From NCBI RefSeq assembly GCF_015500095.1, contig NZ_CP062983.1, positions 3,906,001-3,970,000 on the forward strand: a DNA stretch of 64,000 bases. The letters are read 5' to 3'. This DNA is from Phototrophicus methaneseepsis. Its GTDB lineage: Bacteria > Chloroflexota > Anaerolineae > Aggregatilineales > Phototrophicaceae. How positions within the stretch are numbered: the stretch's first letter is position 1; every line of letters starts with the position of its first letter. This document shows positions 48,467 to 58,263 of the stretch, in pieces. The notes under the pieces are model-generated. The model saw only the letters and a program-made list of their open reading frames with translations, made no database searches and was not told the DNA's origin. Made by a program: the position numbers and the translations under genes.

Positions 48467-49961
48467 TCCTAGCCCACATATTCTCATCATTGGTGCAGGA
48501 ATTGGCGGGCTGACGACCGCGGCACTGCTAGCAAAAGCAGGTTACAAAGTCACCGTGTTTGAGGCACAGACTTACCCCGGTGGCAGCGCCAGCACCTTTA
48601 CACATAAAGGCTATCGCTTTGATGCCGGAGCGACAGTTGCAGGGGGCTTCCAACAGAATGGACCCCATGATTTGGTTGGGCGACAACTCGGCATTGAGTG
48701 GCCTGTTCATCAGCATGATCCGGCATGGATTGTACATTTACCCGGCCATACAGTACCCATGTGCCAGGATAACGAAGCCGTACGAACGGCCTTCCCAGCA
48801 AGCAAACCATTCTGGCAACAACAGCAGCGTGTCGCTGACCTGGCATGGAAAATGGCTGCCCAGGGCCTCCCCTGGCCGCCACAAAGTATTGCTGAATGGA
48901 TACAACTTGCTCAAGTTGGCCTGAGTAACTTCCCCGCCGATTTACGGCTCGCGCCCTATGCATTGCAGACCGTTAGCCAATGGCTAAAGCGGCTCCATCT
49001 GCATCAGGATGCGGCTTTCGTCCGCTTTCTGGATGCTTCTTTGTTGATCTCCGCGCAGACGACAACCCCTTATGCCAATGCTCTCTATGGAGCGACAGCG
49101 CTTGATTTGACGCGGCAAGGTGTCTATCACGTCGAAGGGGGCATTGGCGCCCTTGCCAAAACACTGGCCGATACAATCCAGGCTTTGGGCGGTGAGGTGC
49201 ACTATCGTATGGTCGTCACGCGCATTGCCACAGAAAATGGGCGCGTTACGGGGGTTTATGCCAAAAGAGGCCGTCGAACCCAACAAGAGACCTTTTACCC
49301 GGCAGATTTCGTCATCGCCAATACAACGCCCTGGTCACTGGATGACTTACTACAGGACGCTTCGCCCACCCCGCTCAAGCGAGAAGTTCAACAGAGGCAA
49401 GCGACCAATGGCGCATTTGTACTGCATCTGGGGGTGCGGCAGGCTGCCCTACCCCCAGATTTAGCCGATCACCATCAGATTGTGCGCCATTTATCCGGCC
49501 CAATGGGCGAAGGTGAAACACTCTTTCTGTCAATGTCGCCCATATGGGATACTTCACGTGCACCAAGCGGCATGCGAGCTGTTACAGTCAGTACCCATAC
49601 CCATATTCAGCGCTGGTGGGACCTGCTTGCACAAGATGAAGCAGCCTATCAAGATGCCAAAGAAGCTTTCGCAGATGAGATCCTCGGCCATATTGACGCC
49701 GTGATTCCCGGATTTAAGCAGGCAGCGGAGCTCGTCCTACCGGGGACACCCATCACATATGCTTATTACACATTACGCCAGGGTGGTATGGTGGGCGGCT
49801 TCCCGCAGGTATCACTCTTCAAAGCACGTGGACCCCGTACCGGCATACCCAATTTGCGCCTCGTTGGAGACAGCATCTTCCCTGGGCAATCTACAGCCGG
49901 GGTGACACTAAGCGGGATGCGCGTTGCCGCTGATGTACAGCGTCAATTCAAGCACAGCTAG
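48459..49961 (+). CDS. FAD-dependent carotenoid desaturase, CrtD-like
   Basis: A 500-residue CrtI-superfamily oxidoreductase. The FAD dinucleotide motif is IIGAGIGGLTTAALLAKAGY (residues 9-28), followed by PGGSASTF near 41-48 and the GYRFDAGATVAGG segment. The C-terminal FAD contact LVGDSIFPGQSTAGVTLSG lies near 468-486. The stretch PGGSASTFTHKGYRFDAGAT resembles cyanobacterial carotenoid 3',4'-desaturase (CrtD) more than CrtI. In myxol-type pathways CrtD adds the terminal double bond after CruF hydroxylation. Function is inferred, and isomerase or oxygenase activity is also possible. It lies between the SRPBCC gene (8-bp overlap) and the photolyase (10-bp gap). Confidence 0.78.
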   Translation: MPDPSPHILIIGAGIGGLTTAALLAKAGYKVTVFEAQTYPGGSASTFTHKGYRFDAGATVAGGFQQNGPHDLVGRQLGIEWPVHQHDPAWIVHLPGHTVPMCQDNEAVRTAFPASKPFWQQQQRVADLAWKMAAQGLPWPPQSIAEWIQLAQVGLSNFPADLRLAPYALQTVSQWLKRLHLHQDAAFVRFLDASLLISAQTTTPYANALYGATALDLTRQGVYHVEGGIGALAKTLADTIQALGGEVHYRMVVTRIATENGRVTGVYAKRGRRTQQETFYPADFVIANTTPWSLDDLLQDASPTPLKREVQQRQATNGAFVLHLGVRQAALPPDLADHHQIVRHLSGPMGEGETLFLSMSPIWDTSRAPSGMRAVTVSTHTHIQRWWDLLAQDEAAYQDAKEAFADEILGHIDAVIPGFKQAAELVLPGTPITYAYYTLRQGGMVGGFPQVSLFKARGPRTGIPNLRLVGDSIFPGQSTAGVTLSGMRVAADVQRQFKHS

Positions 49962-49971
49962 AAAGGCCCAT

Positions 49972-51396
49972 ATGACAGAGCGTATCATTCACTGGTTCCG
50001 GCGCGATTTACGCATTCACGACAATACCGCCCTGCATAAAGCTGTTACCAGCGGCATCCCTGTTATCCCGCTCTTTATCATTGATGATACGCTCCTGCAA
50101 AGCCCGCGCGTTGGCGCGCCCCGTATGAAGTTCATGCTGCAAGCCCTGCGTTCACTGGATAAAACGCTCCAACTCTATGGGGCAAAGCTCATAGTCCGGC
50201 GTGGCAAACCGCTTGATGTCCTGCAGCAGTTCATTACAGAAACAGGTGCGACAGCGCTACATTTCAATGCGGATTATTCACCCTATGCGCAGCACCGCGA
50301 TAACGCCGTGACAAAATCACTTAAGGTCAATGTGCATAGTTATGATGACGCGCTGCTTCTACCTCCTGGCAGCGTCATGACAAAGAGTGGCGATCCCTAT
50401 AAAGTATTCACGCCATTTAAGCGCGCCTGGAACGAAAAGGAAAAGCCAGCCATTATCGAAACCGCTTTTTCACGGGCAATGTTCGATGCACACTTGGGAG
50501 AAATCCACAGCGAGCGTATCCTCTCCCTGGCTGATTTGGGCTTTGCGGCAACAATTGACATCCCAGAGGCCAGCGAGGCCCAGGCCCACCATCTGTTGGA
50601 TGCCTTTATCAGTGAAGATATTGCGTATTACGACAAGACACGCAACACGCTTGTCATCTCACCGTTTGGCAAAAATCGGCCAAAGGGCACGTCTTACCTA
50701 TCGCCCTATCTGCGATTGGGACTCCTCTCCCCCAGGCAGGCTTATTGGGCGGCACGCAATGCCTATCGCCAGACGAACAGTCAGGCGCATCAAAACGCGA
50801 TTGCAACATGGGTCAGTGAACTGACATGGCGCGAATTTTATATGCACATCCTCTATTTTTACCCGCATGTGATGCAGCGCGATTTTGTCGAAACGTATCA
50901 GTCACTGGCTTGGGAAGAAGACCCGCATGGCCTGCAAGCCTGGAAAGATGGCATGACAGGCTACCCTATTATCGACGCACCCATGCGCCAGCTTAAAGCA
51001 ATTGGGTGGATGCCTAACCGGGCGCGAATGATCGTTGCCAGCTTCCTGACGAAGGATCTGCTCATCTATTGGAAGCATGGCGATATTCACTTTATGCAGC
51101 ATCTCATCGACGGTGACCCCGCAGCGAACAATGGCGGCTGGCAGTGGGCAGCAGGCACTGGGACCGATGCACAGCCTTACTTCCGCATCTTCAACCCGGT
51201 TTCTCAGTCGGAGAAGTTCGCCACGCCGGATTATTTGCGCTATTGGCTGCCAGAACTAAAAGATGTGCCCGACGATATGCTCCACACGCCCTGGAAAATG
51301 GAAAAAGCGCCGGATGACTATCCAGCGCCTATTGTCGATCATCAAAAAGCCAGGGAGCGCACGCTCGCCGCATTCAAAGCAGCGCGGGGGGAGTGA
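49972..51396 (+). CDS. phrB: Deoxyribodipyrimidine photolyase (class I CPD type)
   Basis: A 474-residue photolyase. The antenna domain begins IIHWFRRDLRIHDNTAL. The FAD domain shows TSYLSPYLRLGLLS near 238-251, ELTWREFYMHILYF near 285-298 and the signature MPNRARMIVASFLTKDLLIYW near 347-367, followed by GDPAANNGGWQWAAGTGTD. It repairs cyclobutane pyrimidine dimers with blue light. The start at 49972 is favoured over an upstream ATG at 49924 because the fold begins there and GAAAGG precedes it. Placement at the end of a unit with a carotenoid enzyme suggests common light-stress control. It converges on the carotenoid operon. Confidence 0.93.
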   Translation: MTERIIHWFRRDLRIHDNTALHKAVTSGIPVIPLFIIDDTLLQSPRVGAPRMKFMLQALRSLDKTLQLYGAKLIVRRGKPLDVLQQFITETGATALHFNADYSPYAQHRDNAVTKSLKVNVHSYDDALLLPPGSVMTKSGDPYKVFTPFKRAWNEKEKPAIIETAFSRAMFDAHLGEIHSERILSLADLGFAATIDIPEASEAQAHHLLDAFISEDIAYYDKTRNTLVISPFGKNRPKGTSYLSPYLRLGLLSPRQAYWAARNAYRQTNSQAHQNAIATWVSELTWREFYMHILYFYPHVMQRDFVETYQSLAWEEDPHGLQAWKDGMTGYPIIDAPMRQLKAIGWMPNRARMIVASFLTKDLLIYWKHGDIHFMQHLIDGDPAANNGGWQWAAGTGTDAQPYFRIFNPVSQSEKFATPDYLRYWLPELKDVPDDMLHTPWKMEKAPDDYPAPIVDHQKARERTLAAFKAARGE

Positions 51397-51412
51397 ACTC
51401 AAGCTTTGCTAT

Positions 51413-51853
51413 TTAGTCTTTATGCCGGGGCAGGATGACGGCATGGAGCAAATCAAAGAAGAACAAGAAAGCACCTTGAACAACGATGCCATGGCCGTTC
51501 CCCTGGCGAGCATCATTATCAGAGGACGCCAAGCGACGCCCGAAGACCACATAAAGCATATCTAACCCCACGTTAAATAAGAGCAGCCAGCGCAAATTGC
51601 GCGCCTCCCTGGAAAGCACTTCCGGGGAACCAGGGTTCTCATAATCTCCTGCGCGATTATCCGCTGACGAACGTGCAAAAACAGCAATCGCTTCGTCAAT
51701 CAAGCCCCACACAATGAACTGCCCGCCTACCCCACGCCAATATTTGTTACCCAAGCGCATGAGCAAGCCTGTCATCACGCTGAAGACAGCCCAATTTTGT
51801 AACCGTCGTGAGAGCAACGTCTGGAACTGCCAGATATTCAATTTACGATTCAT
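51413..51853 (-). CDS. Four-helix membrane protein of unknown function in the carotenoid operon
   Basis: A 146-residue protein with four likely membrane segments: near 22-38 (WAVFSVMTGLLMRLG), 43-60 (GGQFIVWGLIDEAIAVFA), 88-106 (LRWLLLFNVGLDMLYVVFG) and 122-140 (VVQGAFLFFFDLLHAVIL). Charged DNRAGDYENPG and SREARN lie between helices 2 and 3. I do not recognise the family with confidence. It is the last gene of the crtI-crtB-ldh-crtYcd unit, 21 bp after the cyclase, so it probably serves the carotenoid or the membrane that holds it. The start at 51853 has AAGGA upstream. A GTG two codons earlier is less likely. Confidence 0.7.
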   Translation of the reverse strand: MNRKLNIWQFQTLLSRRLQNWAVFSVMTGLLMRLGNKYWRGVGGQFIVWGLIDEAIAVFARSSADNRAGDYENPGSPEVLSREARNLRWLLLFNVGLDMLYVVFGRRLASSDNDARQGNGHGIVVQGAFLFFFDLLHAVILPRHKD

Positions 51854-51874
51854 GACCACATCCTTAAGTCAACC

Positions 51875-52669
51875 CTAACGCATCAATCTGCGGCGCAGAT
51901 TCTTGGCACGGAACTGGCTCTCTTCCGCCAGTACAAGCGTCAGGCCAAATACGACGAGCGTGTTCGTCAGCAAGAAAAAGACAAATTCTTCAATGGGCAG
52001 CACACCTAAATAGATGCCTAATGACTGCGCCGGATCAATTGCCCAGGTACCCGCCCCAATAGCGACCATATCCGCCACAGAGAGATAAATCGTAGTCAGC
52101 AAAATAGCAGGCACGACAATACGCGCATGCCGCAGCAAAATATCACCTCCAAATAGGACCTGTATCAGCACCGGAATCAGTGCCCAGGCCAATTCCAGGG
52201 AGAAATACGTTACCGGCTTAAACGCCTGCGATACCAAGCTTATCCCCAGCAAGACAACGCTCACAAGCCAGATAACCGCTGTAATAGCTGTCATGATGCG
52301 GCGTGCGACATCATCTTCAGCTTGCAGCGGATCAAGCGGGATATAGCGCATGAGCAGCAGCGTGAACAACGCAGTCATAATCGGCTGCAAGAGGAAGAAG
52401 ATATATTCTTCTATAGGCACGTAGCCAATGATAAGGCCATTCACCAGCAGCGGGTCATACCACCAGACGCCCGTTGCCACAAGGTAATTATCCCAGGGGG
52501 TCGTATACAGGAATGCCACCACACATAGGCCCAACATAACGATCCATGGTGATATAGCGTCAAAAGCCCTGGGCATCCACTGGCCGCGCACATAATCCAC
52601 AATCGTCACAATACTGAGCACCAGCAGAGGGCTACCCAGGAAGACCGCCAGGAAAGCGAAGTACGTCAT
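51875..52669 (-). CDS. crtY: Fused CrtYcd-type lycopene cyclase
   Basis: A 264-residue integral membrane protein with about seven helices and two homologous halves, each carrying the conserved PxEE motif: PIEEY at 85-89 and PIEEF at 225-229, both followed by FFLL. This is the fused form of the actinobacterial CrtYc/CrtYd heterodimer, also seen in archaea and in fungal CarRA. It would close one or both ends of lycopene to beta-rings. With CruF and desaturase-like genes on the other strand, a monocyclic gamma-carotene type product is the natural prediction. It lies 8 bp after ldh. Confidence 0.88.
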   Translation of the reverse strand: MTYFAFLAVFLGSPLLVLSIVTIVDYVRGQWMPRAFDAISPWIVMLGLCVVAFLYTTPWDNYLVATGVWWYDPLLVNGLIIGYVPIEEYIFFLLQPIMTALFTLLLMRYIPLDPLQAEDDVARRIMTAITAVIWLVSVVLLGISLVSQAFKPVTYFSLELAWALIPVLIQVLFGGDILLRHARIVVPAILLTTIYLSVADMVAIGAGTWAIDPAQSLGIYLGVLPIEEFVFFLLTNTLVVFGLTLVLAEESQFRAKNLRRRLMR

Positions 52670-52677
52670 CGTGAGCG

Positions 52678-53634
52678 TCAGGCCCCTTCCTGCTCGATCA
52701 AATCTGTAATGAGGCCCTTGATGAGCGAAGCGCTGTGATGGAGTTGTGAGCGCTCTTCATCCGTCAGGCTAAGCGGGTTGTGTTCACCAATAACGCCATT
52801 GCCGCCGAGCATATGTGGCATCGCCACCGTGACATCTTCCACGCCAGCCACGTTGCGCTCAGGGTTACAGATTGTCAGGATCGAGCGTTGATCATGCAGG
52901 ATAATATCAACAACGCGGGCTAGTGCGCTCCCAATGCCATAGTACGTCGCGCCTTTGCCATTGATGATGTGATAGGCTGCATTGCGAACGCGATTTTCAA
53001 TCCCGGCTTTGATTTCATCATTCCAGGTGATACCCCGATCATTACAAAATTCCAGCAAGGGCACACCACCGACAGCCACCATTGACCATACCAGCACTTC
53101 ACTGTCGCCATGTTCGCCAATCACATAAGCATGCACATGGCGAGAATCCACGCCCACGTGGCGCGCTAACAATGCCCTGAAACGTGCTGTGTCCAGCATG
53201 GTGCCGCTGCCCAATACACGGTCCGGGCTAACACCCATCTGCGCTGCATAGCGGGCTGTGAGATGCGTCATAATATCGACAGGGTTCGTCGCAACAACCA
53301 GAATTGCATCCGGCGCAGCATTGAGGATAGCAGGGACGACCTGTTTAAACACGGTGGCGTTGCGGCCAAGCAACTGTAAACGCGTCTCGCCCGGCCTTTG
53401 CCCGACGCCTGCTGCGATAATCACAACTCGGCAGCCCGCCAAGTCTTCATAATCCCCTGCCGTAATCTCCAAAGGGGAGGCAAACGGCACAGCATGATAG
53501 AGATCATCCGCTTCTGCCTGCGCCCGCTCTTTATTGAGATCGACTAAGACAATTTGCCGCCCGATGCCGTTCATCACCATGGCATAGGCTGCTGTCGCGC
53601 CAACAAGCCCACTGCCAACAATGCCAATCTTCAC
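52678..53634 (-). CDS. ldh: L-lactate dehydrogenase
   Basis: A 318-residue LDH/MDH-family enzyme. The NAD motif [15 protein letters not shown] opens the protein. The loop [10 protein letters not shown] near 77-86 has Gln where malate dehydrogenases have Arg, which marks lactate specificity. [13 protein letters not shown] near 141-153 and GEHGDSE near 173-179 (catalytic His) are intact. It interconverts pyruvate and L-lactate with NAD(H). Unusually it lies inside the carotenoid operon, 21 bp after crtB and 8 bp before the lycopene cyclase, all in the same direction. Confidence 0.92.
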   Translation of the reverse strand: MKIGIVGSGLVGATAAYAMVMNGIGRQIVLVDLNKERAQAEADDLYHAVPFASPLEITAGDYEDLAGCRVVIIAAGVGQRPGETRLQLLGRNATVFKQVVPAILNAAPDAILVVATNPVDIMTHLTARYAAQMGVSPDRVLGSGTMLDTARFRALLARHVGVDSRHVHAYVIGEHGDSEVLVWSMVAVGGVPLLEFCNDRGITWNDEIKAGIENRVRNAAYHIINGKGATYYGIGSALARVVDIILHDQRSILTICNPERNVAGVEDVTVAMPHMLGGNGVIGEHNPLSLTDEERSQLHHSASLIKGLITDLIEQEGA

Positions 53635-53655
53635 ATGTTCCCCTATCGTTCTGGT

Positions 53656-54618
53656 TTATCTAATGCTGGCTGTACGCGCCTGCCACCAGATACGTGGCAA
53701 ACGGACCAGCTTGCCCATTGTACTGACATGAGCACGCCGCGCAAACACATTATAATCATGTGCTTCGATGTCTTTTAGGACTGCTTCATAAAGGCGGGCT
53801 GCTGCCGCGATAGCAAATCGGCCATCCTTTGCCAACATCGCGATCCCAGGCAAGGATTCTGCATACAGTTGGCGGGTACGCTCAATCTGGAAAGCCATAA
53901 AGCGCCGCCACTGGTCGTTAACGTGCTTTGCCGCAATCTGTTCTTCCGTCACACCAAACCGCTTAAGCTCATCCTGCGGTAAATAGAGGCGGCCATTTTG
54001 CCAATCTTCGCCCACATCACGCAGGATATTGGTTAGCTGTAAAGCAACGCCTAACCGTACGGCATAAGGCAGCGCCTCCTCGCCTTCAAAGCCGATGATA
54101 TGCATCGCCATCAGGCCGACTGTCGATGCCACCCCATAGGAATACTCCGCTAGATCAGCAAAAGTCTCGTAACGCGCCTGGGCAATATCACGGGCACAGC
54201 CATCAATGAGCTGTTGTGCATAGCCCCGCGGAATATGGAAGCGCGTCTGGGTATCGGTCCAAGCCAAACTCACCAGCGAATTGGGGTCCGGCGTTGTCGC
54301 CATAATCGTGCTTTCCCAGGCATGCAAAGCAGATAGGCGCTGCTCGGTTGTCCGCTGAGGCTCATCAACAATATCGTCCGTAATACGGCAAAAAGCATAG
54401 AGCGCCCTCACGGCCTGCCGTTTTTCTTCTGTCAGCAAGCTGGACGCCACAAAGAACGTCCGGCTGTGCACGCGCGTCATTTGCTCACAGTAATCATAAG
54501 CTGTCGCCATGACAGATTGATCTGTCGGGTGTGTTATGTGCAGCTTCTGGCTATCGAGCGCTTCCGTCGCTGCACGGAGCAAGCGCACTTCCCAGGGTTG
54601 TGATTGCAACAGGCTCAT
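53656..54618 (-). CDS. crtB: Phytoene synthase
   Basis: A 320-residue squalene/phytoene synthase. The two Asp-rich Mg-diphosphate motifs are DDIVDE at 81-86 and NILRDVGED at 197-205. [16 protein letters not shown] near 52-67 is typical of CrtB. It condenses two geranylgeranyl diphosphates to phytoene, the first committed step. Its ATG overlaps the crtI stop codon by 4 bp. The order crtI-crtB is the common bacterial one. Confidence 0.94.
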   Translation of the reverse strand: MSLLQSQPWEVRLLRAATEALDSQKLHITHPTDQSVMATAYDYCEQMTRVHSRTFFVASSLLTEEKRQAVRALYAFCRITDDIVDEPQRTTEQRLSALHAWESTIMATTPDPNSLVSLAWTDTQTRFHIPRGYAQQLIDGCARDIAQARYETFADLAEYSYGVASTVGLMAMHIIGFEGEEALPYAVRLGVALQLTNILRDVGEDWQNGRLYLPQDELKRFGVTEEQIAAKHVNDQWRRFMAFQIERTRQLYAESLPGIAMLAKDGRFAIAAAARLYEAVLKDIEAHDYNVFARRAHVSTMGKLVRLPRIWWQARTASIR

Positions 54619-56150
54619 AAGGTGTGCTCAACCGCTAAACGGTTTGTGAGACTGGCAGGCGCTTTAAAAGTATCTCGCGCCGGGCCGATTAAATTTTCAA
54701 CAATGATAGATGACGATAAGACGCCGGGTAATCCTGCGCCTGGATGCGTCCCCGCACCAACAAAATAGAGATTCTCGAAATCCTCTGAGCGGTTATGCGG
54801 CCGGAACCATGCGGATTGCGTCAGAATGGGTTGAACGGAAAAAGCCGATCCCATCCGGCTGTTGAGCGTATTACGGAAGTGTAGCGGGTCAATAAAGTGC
54901 TCAGCAACAATATTTGCCTGGAGATCCGGCAGATAGTTCTCTTCCAAAAATTGCATGATAGCATCACGGTACGGCTCCGCCATGACGTTCCAATCGATGC
55001 CGGAACCAAGGTGCGGGACAGGCGAGAGCACATAAAAATTCTCATGTCCTTCTGGCGCGATGGAAGCATCCGTCAGCGTAGGCATATGCAAATACAGTGA
55101 AAAGTCATCGGCCAGCTTCTTCTTCTGGAAGATATCCTCCAACAAACCTTGGTAACGATGGCCCAGGATAATATTGTGATGCGATAGACCCACATCCCGA
55201 TATTGGCGCTTGGTACCGAAGTAAATCACCATCAAAGACATGCTGTGCTTCATTAAGCGCATCTTCGTCTTGAGGTAGAGGCTTTGCTTGTTTTTGTCGA
55301 TCATATTGTGATAGACGTAGCTCACATCAGCATTCGCCACAACATGATCCGCCGGAACGAAGGTGCCATCACCCAGGCGAACGCCCGTAGCACGTTTACT
55401 ATCAATGACGATCTCGTCAATTTCCGTATCGAGATGCAGCTTGCCGCCCAACTCTTCAAAGAGCTGCACCATAGCTTTGACGACGGCTCCGGTCCCACCA
55501 ACGGCATACCAGATACCCCATTCACGCTCCAAATAATGGATCATGGCATAAATGGAGGGTGCATCAAACGGGTTGCCACCAATCAACAGCGGATGAAACG
55601 AGAAACAGCGTCGTAAGAACTCATCGCTGACGAACTGGGACACATAACGATACACGCTCAGGTAAGATTGCAGTTTGATCAGGTCCGGCGCAACCTTGAG
55701 CATATCCGTGAAGTGCAAAAACGGCTTATCAGCTAGCTCCACGAAGCCCTTCTGGAAGATAGCCTGTGTCGTCGCCATGAAGCGCTGATAGCCTTCGCGG
55801 TCAGCAGGGTTCCATTTAGAAATCTGGTCCAGGATGAAGTCTTCATCGCCGTTGTAATCAAAAGCATTTTTGTTGGCATCAAAGATACGATAGTAAGGAT
55901 CACAAGGCACCATCTGGAAATAATCTTCACGGCGTTTACCCGCGACAGCCCATAAATCATCGAACATAAAGGGCGCTGTAATCACTGTCGGCCCGCCATC
56001 AAATTGAAAGCCGTTCATCTCATAAACATATGCGCGCCCACCCGGTTTATCGCGCTTTTCAAACATCTCGACATCATGGCCTTGTGCAGCCAGGCGGATT
56101 GCTGCGCCCAGGCCACCAAACCCACTGCCGATAATTATGACTTTAGACAT
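54615..56150 (-). CDS. crtI: Phytoene desaturase
   Basis: A 511-residue bacterial CrtI. The FAD motif [20 protein letters not shown] (residues 5-24), [21 protein letters not shown] near 37-57 and the C-terminal [20 protein letters not shown] near 463-482 are all typical. It converts phytoene to lycopene in several steps without a plant-type isomerase. It is the first gene of the minus-strand crt operon and is coupled to crtB. About 278 bp separate it from the divergent hydrolase gene, the likely control region of both carotenoid blocks. Two further superfamily members lie at 48459 and 60792. Confidence 0.94.
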   Translation of the reverse strand: MSKVIIIGSGFGGLGAAIRLAAQGHDVEMFEKRDKPGGRAYVYEMNGFQFDGGPTVITAPFMFDDLWAVAGKRREDYFQMVPCDPYYRIFDANKNAFDYNGDEDFILDQISKWNPADREGYQRFMATTQAIFQKGFVELADKPFLHFTDMLKVAPDLIKLQSYLSVYRYVSQFVSDEFLRRCFSFHPLLIGGNPFDAPSIYAMIHYLEREWGIWYAVGGTGAVVKAMVQLFEELGGKLHLDTEIDEIVIDSKRATGVRLGDGTFVPADHVVANADVSYVYHNMIDKNKQSLYLKTKMRLMKHSMSLMVIYFGTKRQYRDVGLSHHNIILGHRYQGLLEDIFQKKKLADDFSLYLHMPTLTDASIAPEGHENFYVLSPVPHLGSGIDWNVMAEPYRDAIMQFLEENYLPDLQANIVAEHFIDPLHFRNTLNSRMGSAFSVQPILTQSAWFRPHNRSEDFENLYFVGAGTHPGAGLPGVLSSSIIVENLIGPARDTFKAPASLTNRLAVEHTL

Positions 56151-56428
56151 CTTGCAGATCCCTCGTGATGAATACTGGTGTATTTATCCCCTGTGCCCCA
56201 TAGCAGAGCATGAAGCACGGTTAAGAAAAAAATGAGCAAACCTAACAAAAAGTAGTCTATATTTAAATGATGAGGAACCTCTATTATGACTACGCCATCC
56301 CAATCTATATTATGGTCGCCAAATCTCAGTGTTTTAGATGACTGTTCTTAGTTTTATCTCATGAAAAGCCGCTATACTGACGACCGTTTTATAGTGCCAT
56401 CTTTGACAACAACAATGCGGTATTTCCT

Positions 56429-57268
56429 ATGTTTCCATTTGGTCCAGCATACCAGGGTGAACACTATCAACCATTCTATTGGCGGGGTACGCATGGCAGT
56501 GCATTGCTTGTGCATGGCTTCCCAGGGCACCCCGGCGATATGCGTGCAATTGCAACACATCTGCATGATAAGGGCTGGACGGTCGATGTACCGCTTTTAC
56601 CGGGATTCGGCAGCCAGATTGAGCATTTGCCGGAGTACCGCTACGAAGATTGGCTGGCAGCCACACGATCACATTTAGGCAAGCTGATTGCGAATAACCA
56701 GCGCCCGAATGTGCTGGTCGGCTACTCGATGGGTGGCGCGATTTCTATGGCAATGGCTGCTGATTTTGACATTGATGCGCTCATCCTGTTTGCCCCTTTC
56801 TGGCGGATTGAGCATATGCTGTGGCGTATGTTACCTGCTTTGAAGTGGTTTGTGCCAACCTTTAAGCCTGCCGAACTGCTCAGAATCAACCTGGATGACG
56901 AAACATTCCAGGCAGGCCTGAGAGAAATTATCCCCGGCGTGGATTTTGCCGACCCGACAACGCGCAGCAGTATGGAAAGCTTCCGTCTACCGACACATGT
57001 CATTGATCAGGTGCGCGTCGCAGGACAAAACGGCCATGCAAATGCCGCTAATATCACTGTGCCGACGCTCATCGTACAGGGGACACGCGATGACCTGGCA
57101 GAAGCCCGTCTCACTCGCAAATTAGCCGATGAACTCAGCGCGCCTGTCACCTATGTTGAAGTTGATTGCGATCATGCTTTGTTGGAAGATTCGCAAACCT
57201 GCTGGCCACAGGTTATTGAGGCCGTTGACGCATTCATCGACATGTATCATCTGGGGTCAACACGTTGA
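56429..57268 (+). CDS. Alpha/beta hydrolase
   Basis: A 279-residue serine hydrolase. ALLVHGFPGHPGD near 25-37 forms the oxyanion region, the nucleophile is Ser100 in GYSMGG, the acid is probably the Asp pair in GTRDDLAE near 218, and His lies in DCDHALLED near 248. The pattern resembles bacterial carboxylesterases and monoacylglycerol lipases. It is the first gene of the plus-strand carotenoid tailoring unit and overlaps the next gene by 4 bp. It may act on an acylated carotenoid, a membrane lipid, or something unrelated. Confidence 0.83.
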   Translation: MFPFGPAYQGEHYQPFYWRGTHGSALLVHGFPGHPGDMRAIATHLHDKGWTVDVPLLPGFGSQIEHLPEYRYEDWLAATRSHLGKLIANNQRPNVLVGYSMGGAISMAMAADFDIDALILFAPFWRIEHMLWRMLPALKWFVPTFKPAELLRINLDDETFQAGLREIIPGVDFADPTTRSSMESFRLPTHVIDQVRVAGQNGHANAANITVPTLIVQGTRDDLAEARLTRKLADELSAPVTYVEVDCDHALLEDSQTCWPQVIEAVDAFIDMYHLGSTR

Positions 57269-58263
57269 GCAGCTATTTCACACGGGCGATGAATCCGGCT
57301 TGGTATCACGGTCATCATCAAAAACCGCCCTTCTTCGAAGGTTGGTATTACAAGCTCATCAATGCGGCGGAAGATAAACGCTTTGCCATTATTCCAGGCA
57401 TTTTCCTAAGCCGAGAAAATAGTAAAACGCATTCATTTGTGCAGGTACTCAACGGCATGACGGGCGAAGCAACGTATCATCGCTTTGAGTCCTTTGAAGC
57501 CAACCGTGATGCCTTTGATGTGCATATTGATCGTAACGCCTTCAGTATGGAACGCATCAACCTGAATATCGACAACGCTCAGGGCCACGTCAATGGGGAG
57601 CTAACCTTCACGAATATGCAACCCTGGCCCGTCACATTGACCGCACCGGGTGCGATGGGCTGGTATGGTTGGCTGCCCAATATGGAATGTAATCATGGGG
57701 TTATCAGCTTCGACCATGAGATTCAGGGCTCGCTGACAATCAATGATGAAACCATCGATTTTACAGGCGGGCGTGGCTATATCGAAAAAGATTGGGGCCA
57801 ATCCTTCCCGAAGGGTTATATCTGGCTGCAAACAAACCACTTCGACTCTATCGGTACCTCGCTGACGTGCAGCATCGGGATTGTACCCAAGCCTGTCGGA
57901 GGGCCTTTCCCAGGTTTCACAGTCGGTTTGATGCACAAAGGGGCACTATATAAGTTTGGTAATTTCAATAATGCGAAAATCAGCGAGCTAGCGGTCAGTG
58001 ATACCGCTGTTGAGTGGCATCTGTATACCGCCCATCACGAACTGGTTATCCATGCCACACGAGCCGAAGGTGGCTTATTGATGGGGCCTGAACGCGACGA
58101 CATGCTGAAACGCGTTGATGAAACGATGAAAGCTGAAGTTGATGCGACACTTTATGCATTGGATGGCGTGCGTCGCCTCAAGTTGTTCCAGGGGCATGGG
58201 CGTGCAGCCGCTATGGAAGTCGTCAACGTCAATCCGCTATTAGAACTCTTGAAAATCAAATGA
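57265..58263 (+). CDS. Tocopherol cyclase / CrtC-like lipocalin-fold protein
   Basis: A 332-residue protein. FFEGWYYK near 23-30 and GRGYIEKDWGQSFPKGYIWL near 168-187, followed by QTNHF, are hallmark segments of the tocopherol-cyclase family, a lipocalin-like fold related to carotenoid 1,2-hydratase CrtC. Such proteins add or rearrange water or hydroxyl groups on terpenoid tails, or bind them. Here it lies between a hydrolase and CruF with 4-bp overlaps on both sides. A direct role in carotenoid hydration or carotenoid binding is likely. Chlorophyll or quinone genes that would favour tocopherol are not present. Confidence 0.78.
   Translation: MSSYFTRAMNPAWYHGHHQKPPFFEGWYYKLINAAEDKRFAIIPGIFLSRENSKTHSFVQVLNGMTGEATYHRFESFEANRDAFDVHIDRNAFSMERINLNIDNAQGHVNGELTFTNMQPWPVTLTAPGAMGWYGWLPNMECNHGVISFDHEIQGSLTINDETIDFTGGRGYIEKDWGQSFPKGYIWLQTNHFDSIGTSLTCSIGIVPKPVGGPFPGFTVGLMHKGALYKFGNFNNAKISELAVSDTAVEWHLYTAHHELVIHATRAEGGLLMGPERDDMLKRVDETMKAEVDATLYALDGVRRLKLFQGHGRAAAMEVVNVNPLLELLKIK

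Noticed and set aside
56286-56351. A 21-codon open frame between crtI and the hydrolase gene, with GAGG some bases upstream of its ATG
   Set aside because: Too short, spacing to GAGG is long, and it lies in a divergent promoter region. It could be a leader peptide but nothing supports translation.
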